64,000 bases of DNA from Latrodectus hesperus (taxonomy: Eukaryota; Arthropoda; Arachnida; Araneae; Theridiidae). Both the position numbers and the translations under genes were made by a program. The stretch's first letter is position 1; every line of letters begins with the position of its first letter. The stretch is from positions 76,093,345-76,157,344 of the forward strand of contig CM075857.1 in the NCBI GenBank assembly GCA_037975125.1, read 5' to 3'. The notes below the pieces were generated by a model, which was not told where the DNA came from, made no database searches, and saw only the letters and a list, made by a program, of their open reading frames with translations. This document shows positions 23,079 to 38,057 of the stretch, one piece after another.

Positions 23079-24390
23079 ATCAACACCACCACAGATGTAT
23101 CATAAAAGAAAGCGTGTAATAAATCAAACATTCGCACATTTTAATACTCTACATAATAATGAAATTAATTTAAACTGAATTTCCACTTTGCTCACCTTGC
23201 AAGAAAAATAGCTTTAAAGCATAAGTTTAATTTCATTAAAAATATGTTATTTTATAAGTAAAAAATTTCCATGCATTTGATTTAAAAAAAACAAAAACTT
23301 TACTCATTAAATACATGTGTATATAATAACTCTTAATATATCTTAGATTTTCTTATCACTAAATCCAAAACATTAAACCAGGAACTTATGTAGCCTTATA
23401 CTCGTATTATCAAAAAATTAAGTAATTAAAATTAATTAGTTGTAGTTAATTAAATTAAGTAATTAAAATTAATTAATAGTACACAGTTTAATTAAATTCA
23501 TATAATTACTTTTTTAAATTCCAGCTTTACTTTTTAATGCATGATTTATGCTCGGCTACTCTATTATTAGATCTTTAGCTTACTGGATAGATTCTTCAAA
23601 TTAAAGGATATTTAATTAAAATTATAATTAAATTTAAAAACTTCCGGTTACTTTTTCTGTAAAATATACCGAAAAGAATTTATTTTATTGCTACACACAC
23701 ATATATTTATGTAAGTATGCTATGGAACTGTGCATATGTTTTTTTAAATTAAGTTTTTTATATAAGAATTTATTTTTAAATTTTAATTGATATGTTTCCT
23801 TTAATTTCTATCTATAATTTTTCTTTCGTGTTATAAGCATCTGTACTAGATAAATGTATGAAAGATCATTCTCCTATAGAATCTTTCATATTACGAAACT
23901 AACCACTGAAAAATATGCAATGCAGAATTCGAACTGCCTTTGAAATTCAGCCTTTTAAGATAATTTTCTACATGAAAAGAGCTGACGAAGCAATGCGCCT
24001 TTCAATGCTGCAGACTCTGTCACCTTCATATTTCACTTATTCAGCAAAAATCAAGTGATTGGTAAACTTCTGAAATAAGCTAATGGTTTTGGTGATATAA
24101 TTTAGATTAAGGTTGTAGTCGTCAGACACTAGGAAACTATTGAGAAATTCCGGCTAATTTTATGCATCCAATAGCGGAATATTTGTGTGAAATGAATATT
24201 AGAGTTAATTTTCTTGTAATACGAACATTTAACAACAAAAAATACAAATACATATTAATTGCTGCTTAATAAGAATTACCATATCTATACTGAGGGTCAT
24301 ACTTTTTACTATTTTTAAAATATTGATTAGTATTTATTTTTTATTGATTATTGTTATTTATTATTTTATCTATTTTCTAAATATAAGGCA
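23079..24390. other. AT-rich DNA, no gene seen
   Basis: A short local repeat of ttaagtaattaaaattaatta near 23420-23480 is the only structure noticed. Confidence 0.5.
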
Positions 24391-24720
24391 ATGAATAAAA
24401 TCATTTGGACGGTCCCGCTAGTACACTTTTGGTATCAAAGTAGGTGCCCTAGCGGCTCCTTTGTTATGGAGAAGCAGTAGATAAGATCAAATTGCTCTTA
24501 TCCGTTTCATCAGTGGTCACTTGTCGTCAATGATTTTTGTTGTAGGCAATAAGCACTTCGAAATCTTCACTAAATGCTCTTCCGCACAAGCCTTCCCTGA
24601 TCATATTTTATCTGGGAGTTACCAGCAAGACCTGGTTCAAGACCATCTATTAGTACTGGTTTTTTTAGGGTGAATGAACTCATAGACCTTATTTAGCACT
24701 GCTGGTCACGGGGGTGAGAA
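24391..24720. other. Moderate-GC segment, unclassified, probably an old repeat
   Basis: Composition is clearly less AT-rich than both flanks, with sharp edges. No open frame, tRNA-like boxes or terminal repeats were recognised. It may be a decayed SINE or MITE. Confidence 0.35.
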
Positions 24721-25530
24721 ACAACAAAATGTTGATTATTCAAATGTCAATATTTTTTTATTATTGCTTATAAAAAACCTATAATTTATGTACAATACAA
24801 TATAGAATAATTTCGACTTTTGTTTGTTAAATATTGTATAAGTATTAAAAGCTAAGGATAACCATAGGTTATTGGTGGAAACATGTTTTTTAAATAGAGG
24901 ATACTCAGTTAGATCTTATGTATTGTTGAATAACGAAAAATGGATGTTGCACTTCTGTTTTCTACACTCTCGTATGTCAAAAAAGGCGCTCAAGACTTTT
25001 CAAGATTTATCTTCTTTGTGACATATGAATTATCTCACTATCTATGAAAAGTTCTCCCCAGAATACAATAATGAGTTATAGATATTTAAAACATTTCAAA
25101 AGCTTTCGTATACTTTTTAATAAATGTTCATAAAAGCAACCCTAATCTTATTTAAAAAGTGCAACTTATTTGAATTATTTTCCTGCATATTTGAAACAAA
25201 TAAATGCTTGAAATTTTAATTAAATAAATATTTCAGAATAATCGCCAAAATCACTTCCAAAAAGTAATGAAATTGTGCAAAAAATTTTATTTATTTATTT
25301 TATGAGGTTGCATTACAAAAAGCTTTTCCACCATATGAGAATAACTAGAAGTAATAATTTAAATTTATTTCAATATTTCTCATGTGGTTTTGAATAAAAT
25401 GTCAAAATTACGGAGCAATAAAATTCTATACCAAAACTCAACACCGTGCCCATCTAACACACTCTACGATAAAAACTTGCATATATCATAACAATGAAAA
25501 ATACAGATTTTGAATTTAATTAGTTTATTT
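24721..25530. other. AT-rich DNA, no gene seen
   Basis: No feature recognised. Confidence 0.5.
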
Positions 25531-26420
25531 ATTTTTGAAGTTAAATTTTAAATTTATTCCCGGTGACTCACGTATGTTGTCGAAATCTAACAGTATGCAG
25601 TGTGTAAACAAGTTTCTGTCCGATATCATCCAAAACAAACAGAGAAATATATCCCAAGGATTTTCTAACAATGAAGAAAAGGGAAAATCTAAGAGAAAGA
25701 GAGCCTCACAGAAAATATAACCAAGCAACAAATAGATGGACATTGCTTTTCCAAAAATAAAGCTCCAAGAATAAATCTCAGAAGTAGTAGGATCTCAAGA
25801 TACTCATAGCGTAGTTGCTACGCTCAGAATTCAATAATTCAGAATAGGTGATGTCTCACTCATGATTTCCAATAACATCTCAAATAATAATGCTAGAAAC
25901 TTTGATCCATTGTTGTAGTCAATTATATTTGCCTGAAGAAAGCTTTTATCCAACATTGCCTGACGGGATTGTTATTGTTCAGATTGAAATTGGTATCCTT
26001 TGGGAGGATGGCACGTATCATTTACTAAAAGGTTCTCTTTCTACCAAAGACGTTGGTAATTGAGCTTCGGGGACATTTTTTTTTAAAAAAAAGCTTGCCT
26101 GCAGTTAAAACCGATTCAGTTCTCAAAGAATCGAAAATAACACATTTCTTACAAGTGCTGTGGTAAAGCAGGAGGAGATGATGTCACAAAAATAGAATGG
26201 CATGAAGGCTGTTGCATAATGATGTCATATTGCATAGTTCAAAGTCAGAGGTTCAACTTGTAAGTTTTTCCAGTTATCCATGGTACATTTCTTCCATATA
26301 CAATATTAAAACAGTAAGACTCATGAGGATAGAGATTTCATGGTACGAAAGTCAACTCACAAAAACAAAAGATTTTGGATTTTGCAATACTTTTAGTTGC
26401 TTGCAAAGTATTTTAAGTTT
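25531..26420. other. Moderate-GC segment, unclassified, probably decayed transposon
   Basis: About 900 bases with more balanced composition than the flanks. Two opposed short open frames at about 25525-25743 (72 codons on minus, 61 on plus) show no motif I recognise. A small palindrome agcgtagttgctacgct lies near 25808. No terminal repeats or target duplication were identified. Confidence 0.3.
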
Positions 26421-28690
26421 TTAAAGGATTATATATGCTTCTAATAATCATTTACAACTGTGGAAAGGCGATGTGCATTATTCAAAACAACTTTACAGCT
26501 TGTTATGCACGCAACTCATTTAAAAGTAAGGAATTTTTTTCTTAGGTCATTGTTCATGTATTTATCATCATTGTTCGTATATTTTTCGTTATTATTCATA
26601 TATTTTCATGTTTATGTATTTTTCGTAGTCAATTTTCAAATCATTTATGTATTCTAATTTATTTTAGATATTCAGCTCTCATAACACCATCATTTTCACG
26701 TAACGTAGCATAACCCATCTTTACTATATAACATTAACAAAACATTTTGATTAAATTTATATAAGAGCTATTTATTCCTAATAACAATTATCAAACATAA
26801 TTAAAAATGTAATTTATAAAAATTGTTACTTATTGAGAACAATTTGGAGCTAATCTAAGAATACAGTTTATATAAATTAAAATAACTTCGAAAGTATGAA
26901 TTTCATAATTGATCATAATGCACAAGTATATTTTTATAGAATTTATCAGTACATAAAAAATTTTTCTTAGGTTAAAAAAATTTTTAAGGACAACTCAGTT
27001 TTAAATTTATAAAAATGTCTTGCAAAATGCCTAGGAAGATATGAATGAAAGTTACTGAATGTTGAAACATCTCCGATGTGACATACAATTTTACTATAAA
27101 AAATTATTATATTTATACTATGAGGGGACAGTTTTAATATTTAAATTTTAATAAATAAAAGAGTCAATCTGAATAGTTTTCTGGAAAAGTGTGCGAAGAA
27201 ATCTATAAATTACAATTTCAATAATTTTGCCATTTATCCATTTTTTAAAAAGATGAAATTGGATAAATTTACCATCAAATTTTTAAATTCCCAACTCTTT
27301 AAATACAAAAATTACTTACAAAGACTAGAATGTGTTTTTGTCCAATTATTTATTTGACAAGGAAAACGCATTCATATTTTCCTTCATGGAAAAAATGCAG
27401 TTTGAATCTTAATCTATATTTTTATCTTTACATATACTAAATTATATATAATATTTATTTAATAAAGATTTATTTTATATTTAATAGAATAATAATATTT
27501 AAAAATTCAGACTTTTGTCTGAAATAATGATAAGTATAAATAATACTTATTGTTATTTAAAAAATATTTTTTAATTTATTATTTAATTTAATATATAACA
27601 AAACCCCAACTTATAATATTGATTGCATCTTTAAAATAAACAAAGCTCTTATAGCTTTGCACTTTATAAAGGTATACAATTTGCTGATTCATTTTTTGTC
27701 TTATGATTTAATTAAAGCTTCATGTATGACAGGTTTTACTGCCTCATTAGGTACTGCGCAAAATGCGACGATAAATAAGTTAACATTTAACATAATTTAT
27801 TTCGGTTTGTATCTATTTTTATAACACCACTAGAGTGACAGTTGCATATTTAACCATAAATAAAAATTTTAAAAATCTTAAAGAAAATCAAAGGATATTT
27901 TGAGCATGATCGCTTAAACCTTTTTACTGTTTTGCTTTAAAACAAGTTTTGTGCTCAGTTCAAAATTACTTAAATACGTTTTCTGTAACAATATGTGTTC
28001 TTTTTTTTAAAAAAAATGTTTTTTTGTTGCTGTTTTACTAGAAAATTCACTTATTCCTTAAATAGGAAAAACAATTTCACACTTCAAATTATAACATCAT
28101 ACCAGCTCTATTCACATGAAAATATCGTAGACCCCATTCAAACATATTTTATTTTTACATCTTTAAAATATTACAATTATAACTAAGTTGAAAGTGATAA
28201 CAATACTGCAATATATTGAGCTAAAATATTCACAGTTAACCATTTTTTAAACTATTAAAAAATAAAATTCTACTCATGAAAATTCTTTAAGGATATAAAA
28301 ATGTATTGATAGAGCCTATTTTTCTGTTATTTTATATAAAAGAAAACAATCTATTTGTTATTTAAAATAACCTAACGTTCCTAGTAATTGCTATTTAATA
28401 ATAATTTTCAATATGTGCTAAAAAAAAGAATTATATTATTGAAATAGTATTTATTATACAATAAAAAGAAAGCAATTTACCTTTTTTCAGTCTTTAAAAA
28501 AAAACGATAAAAGTTTTTGTGAAACTCTTGATATTATATTCAGCAGAATTGAAGACAAAATGCATATGATGTTTCATAAAATAATAAATAAGATTTATCT
28601 GCGAACACTTTTATTTAAATAAAACGAGTAATCATGTGTTTCAATCATATAAATCTTACTTTGGTAATTTGAAAGAATTTATTTGAATTA
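26421..28690. other. AT-rich DNA, no gene seen
   Basis: No exon, transposon or long tandem repeat recognised. Confidence 0.5.
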
Positions 28691-28805
28691 TGAGATAAGT
28701 TACATAAAAATTAGGTGAAATGAATCTTATGAGAGATAATGTGTGTAAAAATTAGACGAAATAAATCTTATGAGAGATAGTTTGCATAAAAATTAGATGA
28801 AATTA
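28691..28805. repeat. Three-copy tandem repeat, about 42-bp unit
   Basis: Three head-to-tail units share cataaaaattag-tgaaat-aatcttatgaga with scattered substitutions. Confidence 0.8.
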
Positions 28806-29598
<793 letters not shown>

Positions 29599-30087
29599 TA
29601 AGTATGTTTATTATTTGTTAATGTGTCTTACCAAATGAGTAAGCTTCTATTATGTAATGACAATAATTTTTATGTTATTTTTCAATACAAAATATATTTA
29701 TGATTTATTTATAAGCTGTATTTCACATTAATGAAATATTACATTACCTGATATTTGAAGATGTTACAAAATTTATGCTTTAATTTGTTTCTAAAATGAA
29801 AGAGCTAAGCAGTTTCTTTAGAAAGCTTCAAAAATATTGCAGTTTGTCACCCAAATTATTTTATAGAAATTTCTATTTTAAATAAAATTACTTCATTTAT
29901 TTCAAATATTAAATATTTTAGATTTTATAAATAAATGCATGAGAAAACATTTTAGTTTAAGAAAATTACGAATAAGATTTTGTGAGAACTCAGAATTCAT
30001 GATATTGTAATAGAAGAAAGAATTTAATAAACAAACTTTTCGCAATCTGAAAGTAGAAAAAGAATACAATATTTTATTTTTATAACT

Positions 30088-30210
<123 letters not shown>

Positions 30211-30342
30211 TAATATAAAGAAAAGACATATATAAATATAAAGTAATAAATACAATACGAAAATATAATGTTGGAACTACAATGCATAATAGGAAATCTA
30301 GCCAGCGCAAAAGCAGCTAAAGAAAGATTTGCCTATATAAAT

Positions 30343-30546
30343 AAGCTAAAACATGTAGAAAGGTGAAATCAGATATATAAAATTGGAAAGATACTATAGT
30401 ATATGAAGCAAAAGACAAGAAGGCATAGGGACCACGTCTTCATCAGGAGGGAGATGGCCAGCTATGCAAAAATGAACACTCTTTTCTGACATGCTCGAAG
30501 GACAAATGTCTAAAAATCTTCGAGCAATTCTCCCGAAGAGTGTTCG
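30343..30546 (+). repeat. Left inverted repeat of the retroelement
   Basis: Matches the reverse complement of 31501-31703; it includes gggaccacgtcttcatcag and ends in agtgttcg. Confidence 0.92.
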
Positions 30547-30555
30547 TTTTTCCCC

Positions 30556-30625
30556 GAAGTTTTTTTCAAAATAATGTAAAAATAAATTAGTAAATTATTT
30601 TTACATTATTTTGAAAAAAAACTTC
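30556..30625. repeat. Fold-back palindrome at the 5' edge of the reverse-transcriptase fragment
   Basis: Arms 30556-30585 and 30595-30625 are reverse complements except for one extra A, around a 9-base spacer. The right arm runs into the coding fragment. Confidence 0.9.
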
Positions 30626-31000
30626 TTTTATCAATATCCTTTTGCTTTTCGATACATAGATGATTTCATTATTTTCAACAATCTAAAATTTGAAGATATT
30701 TCTAAAACTATTTGCCCTGAAGAACTTTCTCTAATTAAAACTAATTTATGTGAAACTAAAACAGAATTTCTGGATTTATTTATCACTATTGATAATTCCA
30801 CTACATATATAGACATTTTCGGCAAAACTAATCAGTTTAATTTTCATGTTAATAAGTTAATTTCTTGGAACTCCAATATTTCTTTAAAAATATACAGAAA
30901 CATTATAATTAATGAGTTTAATCGCATTTATATAATCTGTAATAATTATGAATCTACTAAAAATCAAATTAAACGCCTAATAGCTCACCTAAAGAAATAA
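30611..31000 (+). pseudogene. Reverse-transcriptase fragment with YIDD motif
   Basis: An open frame of about 129 codons, without an ATG at its start, begins inside the palindrome and reads FAFRYIDDFIIFNN. The YIDD box is the catalytic motif of reverse transcriptases. Downstream are TKTEFLDLFITID, the FLDL motif that follows in Penelope-like and related polymerases, and then QFNFHVNKLISWNS and YRNIIINEFNRI. The earlier palm motifs, the fingers and any endonuclease are missing, so this is only the distal part of the domain. The class (Penelope-like or other) is an inference from motif order. Confidence 0.72.
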
Positions 31001-31500
31001 CAATATTCCAATTAATTTTATTTTAAAATATGTAGGAAGTAGGGAATCGCTTGTAAGATTGAAGTAATGCGTAGTTTTTTATAACTACAGAAGGGCCACC
31101 CAAGCATTGAAGTTCTTACAAGAATCCTGAAAATACCTACATATATACCCTTTATTTTATACATAACTAAAACTTAAATCCCCTTTAATACACTTTAACT
31201 TTCTAAACCATTTTAACTTTTTGAATTTAATTACTTCTGGCAATATTTCTTCATTCGATTTTCAAATTTACTTTTGGCAACTTCCTACTATTCTCATATA
31301 TAAATTCAATCTGATTTACTGGCACTTGTATTTTGTATTTTCTACTGTATGTATTTTTTACTGTATGTATTTTTCTACTGTATTTTTGGTTCATCTATTG
31401 TGAGTGTTTTCATCTATAGTGAGTATTTTTATTTTTCTGCATATATATTTATCTTTTCGACATATATTTTTAGACTAATTTTTAACTAAGTTTTTTAATA
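31001..31500. other. Interior of the retroelement, non-coding
   Basis: AT-rich; contains a repeated tactgtatgtatttt tract near 31340-31390. No further frame recognised. Confidence 0.5.
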
Positions 31501-31842
<342 letters not shown>

Positions 31843-33639
31843 GAAATATATTTTTATGAATAAAAAAATATTTGGTTATCAGATATTTTTTGTAAACATA
31901 AATAAATTATTTTGAGAAAACAGTGAGCTGTACAAACAATAATTACTGTTATAGTTAGATAATATAAGCAATATCCTAAATTAACAAAAATGTGGGGCAC
32001 ATAAATAATATTTATTTTGTCACATTCTTCATATTGCCAATCTTATAAATGTAATTTCATTATTTGAAAATCATTAATCATGAAAACAGTATACATGTTT
32101 CCATGATTTAGAATAGTGTTGTTCAAAATATTATTATCAAAAAATAAACTATGAATTGCAAAAAATATATTTTTTAATTAACTCGGAAGTGCAGAATTCA
32201 AGAGAATGTAATTAATATTTATTAGTTATGTGGTTATGGTTCACAATTACTTCTTTAATGTATCGAAAAATATTACACAGAAATTGTACAATGCAATACT
32301 TTTACCAATATTTTTCATAGATATTTAAATACATAACTCATCTTAAAATTTTCTAAATATTTTTATTTCTTTTGATAAATTCCTTAATATTTTGAAATTC
32401 CAGTATATGAATAAACTGTATATATGATCCTAATATTATAAATTTAACCCTAATTTTACCCAATATTTTATCACAGAAATTTCAAAAAGTTTAAAAATAA
32501 GTTGTTTTTAATAAACTAATAATAATTATTAATTTATTTTCTTAAAAATAATACCATTTATAATATTATCATTATTATTTTAACTGTTTTAATAAACAAT
32601 ACAAAAGAAGGTATTGTTATTATTAATTATAACTACGTTTATTATATTAATAAGAAATATTCTTTATTAATTATAAAAACTTTGAATGAAAATGGAATAA
32701 ATTTTTTGCTATGTATCTTTATTTATTATTATTAAGAATGAGAGGAATTTTATTTATTTTTATTATAAAAATATTATTTTCATTGTTGTCCCTTACAAGA
32801 GAATAATATTCAATTTTGTGTCAGTCTGTATTTTAGATAATATTTCTGTAACAAAATACAACAGTCTTTTGCTGACATATCTCATTATCATAGATATTTG
32901 AAAAATCTAAATAATGCATTTATAAAAACAATGCAAATATAATTATATTGTATTTTAAAAATTATCAAGTTTGTATCATTGTAACTATATAGATTATTAT
33001 CTTTTTTAAAACGTACTCTGTATTTTCATCTTTTTGATAAAAGAATATTGTGCAAATATTTCCAGATTGCTTTTCAACAGTCGATTACATGTTTTACTGA
33101 ACCATTCTAAGTATATTTTTCTAATTATATGCTTTTTAATTTTTCAAAATCAAAGATTAAGATTTTAAAAAAGTAAAAAAATTATTTGTTTTAATTTAAA
33201 TGATATTTTTTGCCCTTATAAAATATTTAAAATGCTGAAATTTAATTAAACATTGCATTCGCTGCAAAATTAAAGCGTGTTTAATTGTTTAATTTGCATC
33301 ATTCAGTTAATATTAAAAGTATTCAATTATAAATTTTATAATAATTCTCTCTAAACTTATTATATATTTTACTAATAAGTCAAATTAAGATCTTAAATTT
33401 CTGATATTATAATTAAAAAAAACATTTTTGTATATTTTTATTTTTATCATTTTCATATAATACTCACTATAGCTTTCATTATTATCTTTTAGAAAACAAA
33501 GAAAATAATAAACGTGAAAATTTCTTATTGAAGAAGTTCCAGAGGAAAATAAAGTTTTCTTCCTTCAGAATATGATGCATTATTAATACAATTTGTTGCA
33601 ATTTTATTTTACAAATCTTTTTGATAATAATACGACTAT
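31843..33639. other. AT-rich DNA, no gene seen
   Basis: No feature recognised. Confidence 0.5.
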
Positions 33640-33888
33640 AGCTGTCCGCTCACGACGTTAGATTCTTATCGTTTCTATCAGCCTGTTGCTTTGCAACCAG
33701 TATCACTGTTTTCCCTAGTGATAAAGTGCATTATGGGATCGAAACAATGATACCTTCCTAAGTTCCCTAGTACCATTAATTTCAAACTTCAAACAATTTA
33801 ATCACTGACCTGTCAATGAAAACCTGTAGCCCGTTTCATCACCATCAACACTAGCATTGTTGACATCCCGAGCCTCGTCGGTAACAAC
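33640..33888 (+). promoter_or_regulatory. Candidate 5' region / 5' UTR of the exon at 33889
   Basis: Base composition rises sharply from the AT-rich flank at about 33640 and stays balanced up to the candidate start codon. No TATA box is obvious. Assignment as promoter or 5' UTR is an inference from composition and position only. Confidence 0.3.
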
Positions 33889-33970
33889 ATGGAGGACCCC
33901 CTGTCAACCCCAAGCGGCTCGTTTGATTTGTCGAGTTTGTTTTCCGCTCGGTTTGTGCTCTTCAGCATCT
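33889..33970 (+). CDS. Candidate first coding exon, unknown protein
   Basis: An ATG in strong context (caacATGG) opens 27 codons, starting MEDPLSTPSGSFDLSS and continuing LFSARFVLFSI, then meets a consensus donor at 33971 (gcatct|gtaagt), phase 1. The piece is Ser/Pro-rich, then hydrophobic. I do not recognise the family. Support is the GC-richer island, the start context and the donor; no second exon was found downstream, so it could be a chance match. Overlapping frames to 34225 on plus and 34128 on minus read through the same island. Confidence 0.4.
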
Positions 33971-34460
33971 GTAAGTGGTGGGATGGTGGTGGAAAGGAAA
34001 TTTGGCCCTTCAGAATCCGCAACTCTGAAGATGCCGCCTATGAGCTCATCTTCGGAACATCTTCCGCGGAAGCTGAAGAGTGCCGGAGGAAAGAGGATGA
34101 ATCCCTTCATCTGCGCATGCGTCATCACCCACGCGTCTACAGAGGGAGAGTGTCAAGGAAAGGGGGCGGGTGACTTTCTATCTAGTAGTGCAAAAAACAA
34201 AGGGGAGGTGGTGAAGTTGGCGTGAATAGTGTAGAATTGGTCAGGCGTTGGCGAGAGATTCCTTATGAATGGGCAAACGTTTACCACCATCTACAATCAA
34301 TGCATGAATGGAAGAAAAGAAGTAGTAGACAAAGGAAGACATTTTTTCGGGGAACGTAATAATAAAATATTTATTTCAACTGCCTCTGGAGATGGTACAC
34401 CACGTGGTAGGAGTTTTCAAGTTTTGAAAGATAGGATAAATTTTCTACTTTAAAGTTTCC
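33971..34460. other. Remainder of the GC-richer island
   Basis: Balanced composition to about 34200, including several alternative open frames (up to 122 codons on plus) without known motifs. A stretch at 34222-34270 (gcgtgaatagtgta...) resembles 54427-54475 and may be a dispersed repeat. Confidence 0.35.
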
Positions 34461-37228
34461 GAGAAGTTTTACTGAAGAAAAGAAGTTTTGCAGAGAAACT
34501 TTAACTTAAATAAACTGGAATCCTATTTTAGTTAGATTAAAGTTTCTGATTTGCTTAAACAGTGCTTTAGTATTTCTAATTTATATCAGGAATTATAAAA
34601 TGATTTATAGATTTTTTTTGATAGCAATAAGGGGTAAAAGTCTGATTTCTTTAGATTGTTTGTCGCTCAATGGTCATTTTCTTATGAGAGCTTATTAGAT
34701 CGGGATTTACTCTACAAGTGGTAACAATGACAGCTTTCATCATTGTTTCTTTATCATTTTCTCTAATTCTTCCTCTTAAGTAAATTATAGGAAGTCAATT
34801 GAATGTAAGAGAATTATATGTGAAATTTTAATTTTTGCATTCTGCAGTGAGAAAAAAATAGTATAATTTACTGCTACAAAAATTATTTGCAAAATTGATC
34901 ATTATTATGACAAAAGAAAGATCTAGATTATAAATCCAATTTCATTAAATAATGAACATAATATAATTTAACTATTATTTTTTTAATTTAATAAAAATCT
35001 TCAGTTTTAAAGTATAAGAACATTCTTTAACTTTTTCCTTCATACACTAGCATGTATATAACGTACCAATGAGGAAACACAATCTAAAATTAAACTTGGA
35101 TTATTGTTATATACAGGATAGCGAGTCATTAAAAAATAATCTGAGAAAGAATTTTTTAAACTTATCACCTAATGAAAATATTTCATTAAAATAACAAATT
35201 ATAATAATAATAAAAAATATAACATTTTTTAATATTTAAATATTCATAAACTAATGAAGGTAAAAAAATGACTTCTGTAAGTACAAAAAGTATATAAAAT
35301 CAAAAAGCGTTTACTTTCATTTACGCTGACTGCATCATGATTCTTCTTAATTTAAGTTAAATATCTGTACATAAAAAACAGAGATAAAGTACTCTTTTTT
35401 ATAACAAAATAATTTATTAATGTTGAATTTATTATTTAAATTATCATATAATTATTATTTCATCCTAAATTTTATCAACTTATAAAAAATTACATTGCAT
35501 AATTTTTAATTAACTTCTATCCAATGCTATTTGCTTCTTAATTTACATTTTATTTTTAACCACATATAGAGACATTTATTTTCCAAATAATGATGCAAAG
35601 ACAAATTGATTGAAAATTCTTAATACACAAAAAGTATTGAACATAGTCATATTTTATTGATATTTATAACAACATTCATATATAGTCATATTTTATAGAT
35701 ACTTTTGTTGATTATAAATGCTGTAGATAGGAAATTAAACTAAAAGCATATGATTTATTAAATAAATTGAAACATTCAAAGGTTTAAAAAACATTCTTAT
35801 TTCAATAGATTAAAGTCATGAAATTACATTAAAGAAACTTAAATTTCTGTGAATTAGTTTTCTCATGCAGAAAAAATATATATAGGATTGATATAGAATT
35901 TAGAAAATCTTCCGAAATATTTGCTCTGGGAACTTCTTGGGAATTTAAACGTTAATAGATTTAATAAACGTTAAATAGCGTTAATCACAATCATATCCTT
36001 ATTTATTAATAACATAGATTTTTTATTCAGATATTTAAACTAACTAAAATTTAAACTTTTAACCATTGAAGTTTAAGAAAGTGTAAGTTTTCCATATAAG
36101 TATTTAGCAATATGAGCACGCAAATGAATTGTAAAAAAACATTCTAAACTTTAAAAAACGTTCAACACTTGAGGAATATTTTTTAAATTAATCCTTCTTC
36201 AATAACCCACACTTTCTTACCTTATTGGTAGAACTCTGTTCAAGGAGTATATAACTTTTCAGCATTATAGACATATATAAGCAACGTCTTCATGTCTACT
36301 TGTTCATGTGTATTGTTGACTGCTCTTGTGAGTTTTAATTGGTCAGTATTTTGCTCATGATTCTCATCCTATAACAGCAACATGATTTTGTATCCTATAA
36401 GTAAATCTCTGATTCGCATGTAAGCAATTTTGGATGCTTTTCTTTCAGCACATATTCAAATTCTGTTTGATTTTATAGCATGTCGTATAACAGCACTTAT
36501 TATCTTCAACACAAGTACTTAATTTCACTAATATATTTTTCCTTGAAAATTTTAATTATACATCTAAGCGATTTAATTTAATCTACAGCGATCTTTTGCA
36601 CTTTACGTTCCATTCAAATTAGATGTGTTCATCAGAATGTTGGAATTTCCACAAAAATGAGTTTATAAATTTCAAATAATCAAAAACATGTCTTTAATTG
36701 CTTTATATTAAGTAAAAACTATATTTAATTCCTATTTTGAATATTAAATAATAAAAATAGGGTTTCTTTTTTTTTTTCAAAATGTAACACAAAAGATAAA
36801 ACATTAAAAATCACATTCCAATTTTTTATGCGAATCGTATAAATTCACATTAAGTACACAATATAGTATGAAAGAGTAGGAAAAACTTAACATCATTCAG
36901 TTATTAAGAATATCATTTTGATTTAGTAAATTCAATGAAAATTATGGATGCTAAGGGTACCCCCATCTTTTTAAAAACTAATTTATGTAACAAAAAATTG
37001 ATAATACTCAATCAGATGCAATAATCCCCTAAAATGATGATATGACATTTTTGGGGGTATATTTTGAATAAATTAAAGTAATATACATAATTAAAGTGAA
37101 TATACGCGTGACAAAAATAACATATTATATATCAAAACTAAGCCTAGAAATTTTGAAAATGTGAATGATAATATAATGATATTCTAAAATTAAACAACAT
37201 ATTTTTATTCCCTGTTAATGAGGATCAA
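34461..37228. other. AT-rich DNA, no gene seen
   Basis: No feature recognised. A pair of weak inverted G-runs near 36957 and 37053 (ggtaccccc / gggggtat) was noted but is too short to define an element. Confidence 0.5.
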
Positions 37229-37286
37229 AAAACTGGAGAAACATGACAAAATTTAAATTTAATTAATAGAGAAATTAATGTTTAAA

Positions 37287-37397
37287 ATGTCAGAGGAAGC
37301 AAAGTGTTCTGAATATAATATTATTGCAGAAGAATTGAAGGAAGTCATTAATGTTAGAAAACAAAATAAATTGTTAACTGAAAGCATAATTGTATAA
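37287..37397 (+). other. Short coding-like frame, unrecognised
   Basis: Thirty-six codons from an ATG (MSEEAKCSEYNIIAEELKE, then VINVRKQNKLLTES) before a stop. Composition is charged and helical, unlike neighbouring noise, but there is no known motif. It could be a remnant of a transposon-encoded protein; low confidence. Confidence 0.2.
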
Positions 37398-38057
37398 GAA
37401 GATATGATGAAATGTCTACTGAGAGTGAAGTAACATATTAATAACTTGAAAAACAGAGTTTGAAAAGGATTAAAAGTCTGTGTCAGGAGATTCAATTGCT
37501 TCACAAGTATTTAAATCGTTGTAAGTAGAGTTCTTTTACAATTTGTGAATTTGATACTTAAAAAATTCTTTTGTAACTACTATTTAGCTTGGAGTTATTT
37601 TAAGTAGAATTCCTGTGTTAATAGGTAAATGAGTATAAAATGAAGATAAATGAAAAAATCATAATTATTTAAAAAACGCTTAAGATAAAATTTCGATGAA
37701 AACATATTTCTTGAAAGGTCGAAAATCATTCTTCTGATGAGTTTTCTTTAAGAGTTAGTATTTCAGATATTTTACTGTCATATAAATTATGCAAAATATA
37801 TTGTTAATCTGTAAAATAAATACTTAATTTTTACAATTTTTAATCTTTAAGAAATTTTTATGTGAGGAAATACAAATTTAATAATAGTTAATATTGACTG
37901 CTAAATGAAAACAAATTGCAACTACGCATATTTCTCTTACCAAAATTAAATGCAAAATAATAGCTATTTATATATATTTGAGCACCAAATTTTCAATAAA
38001 TATTCATGGAAATATTTAATTAGCTTGGTACAAATTTATAATTTTTAGGTTTATAAT

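Noticed and set aside
36957..37060. Possible short MITE with ggtaccccc ends
   Set aside because: The inverted ends are under 12 bases with poor extension and no target duplication.
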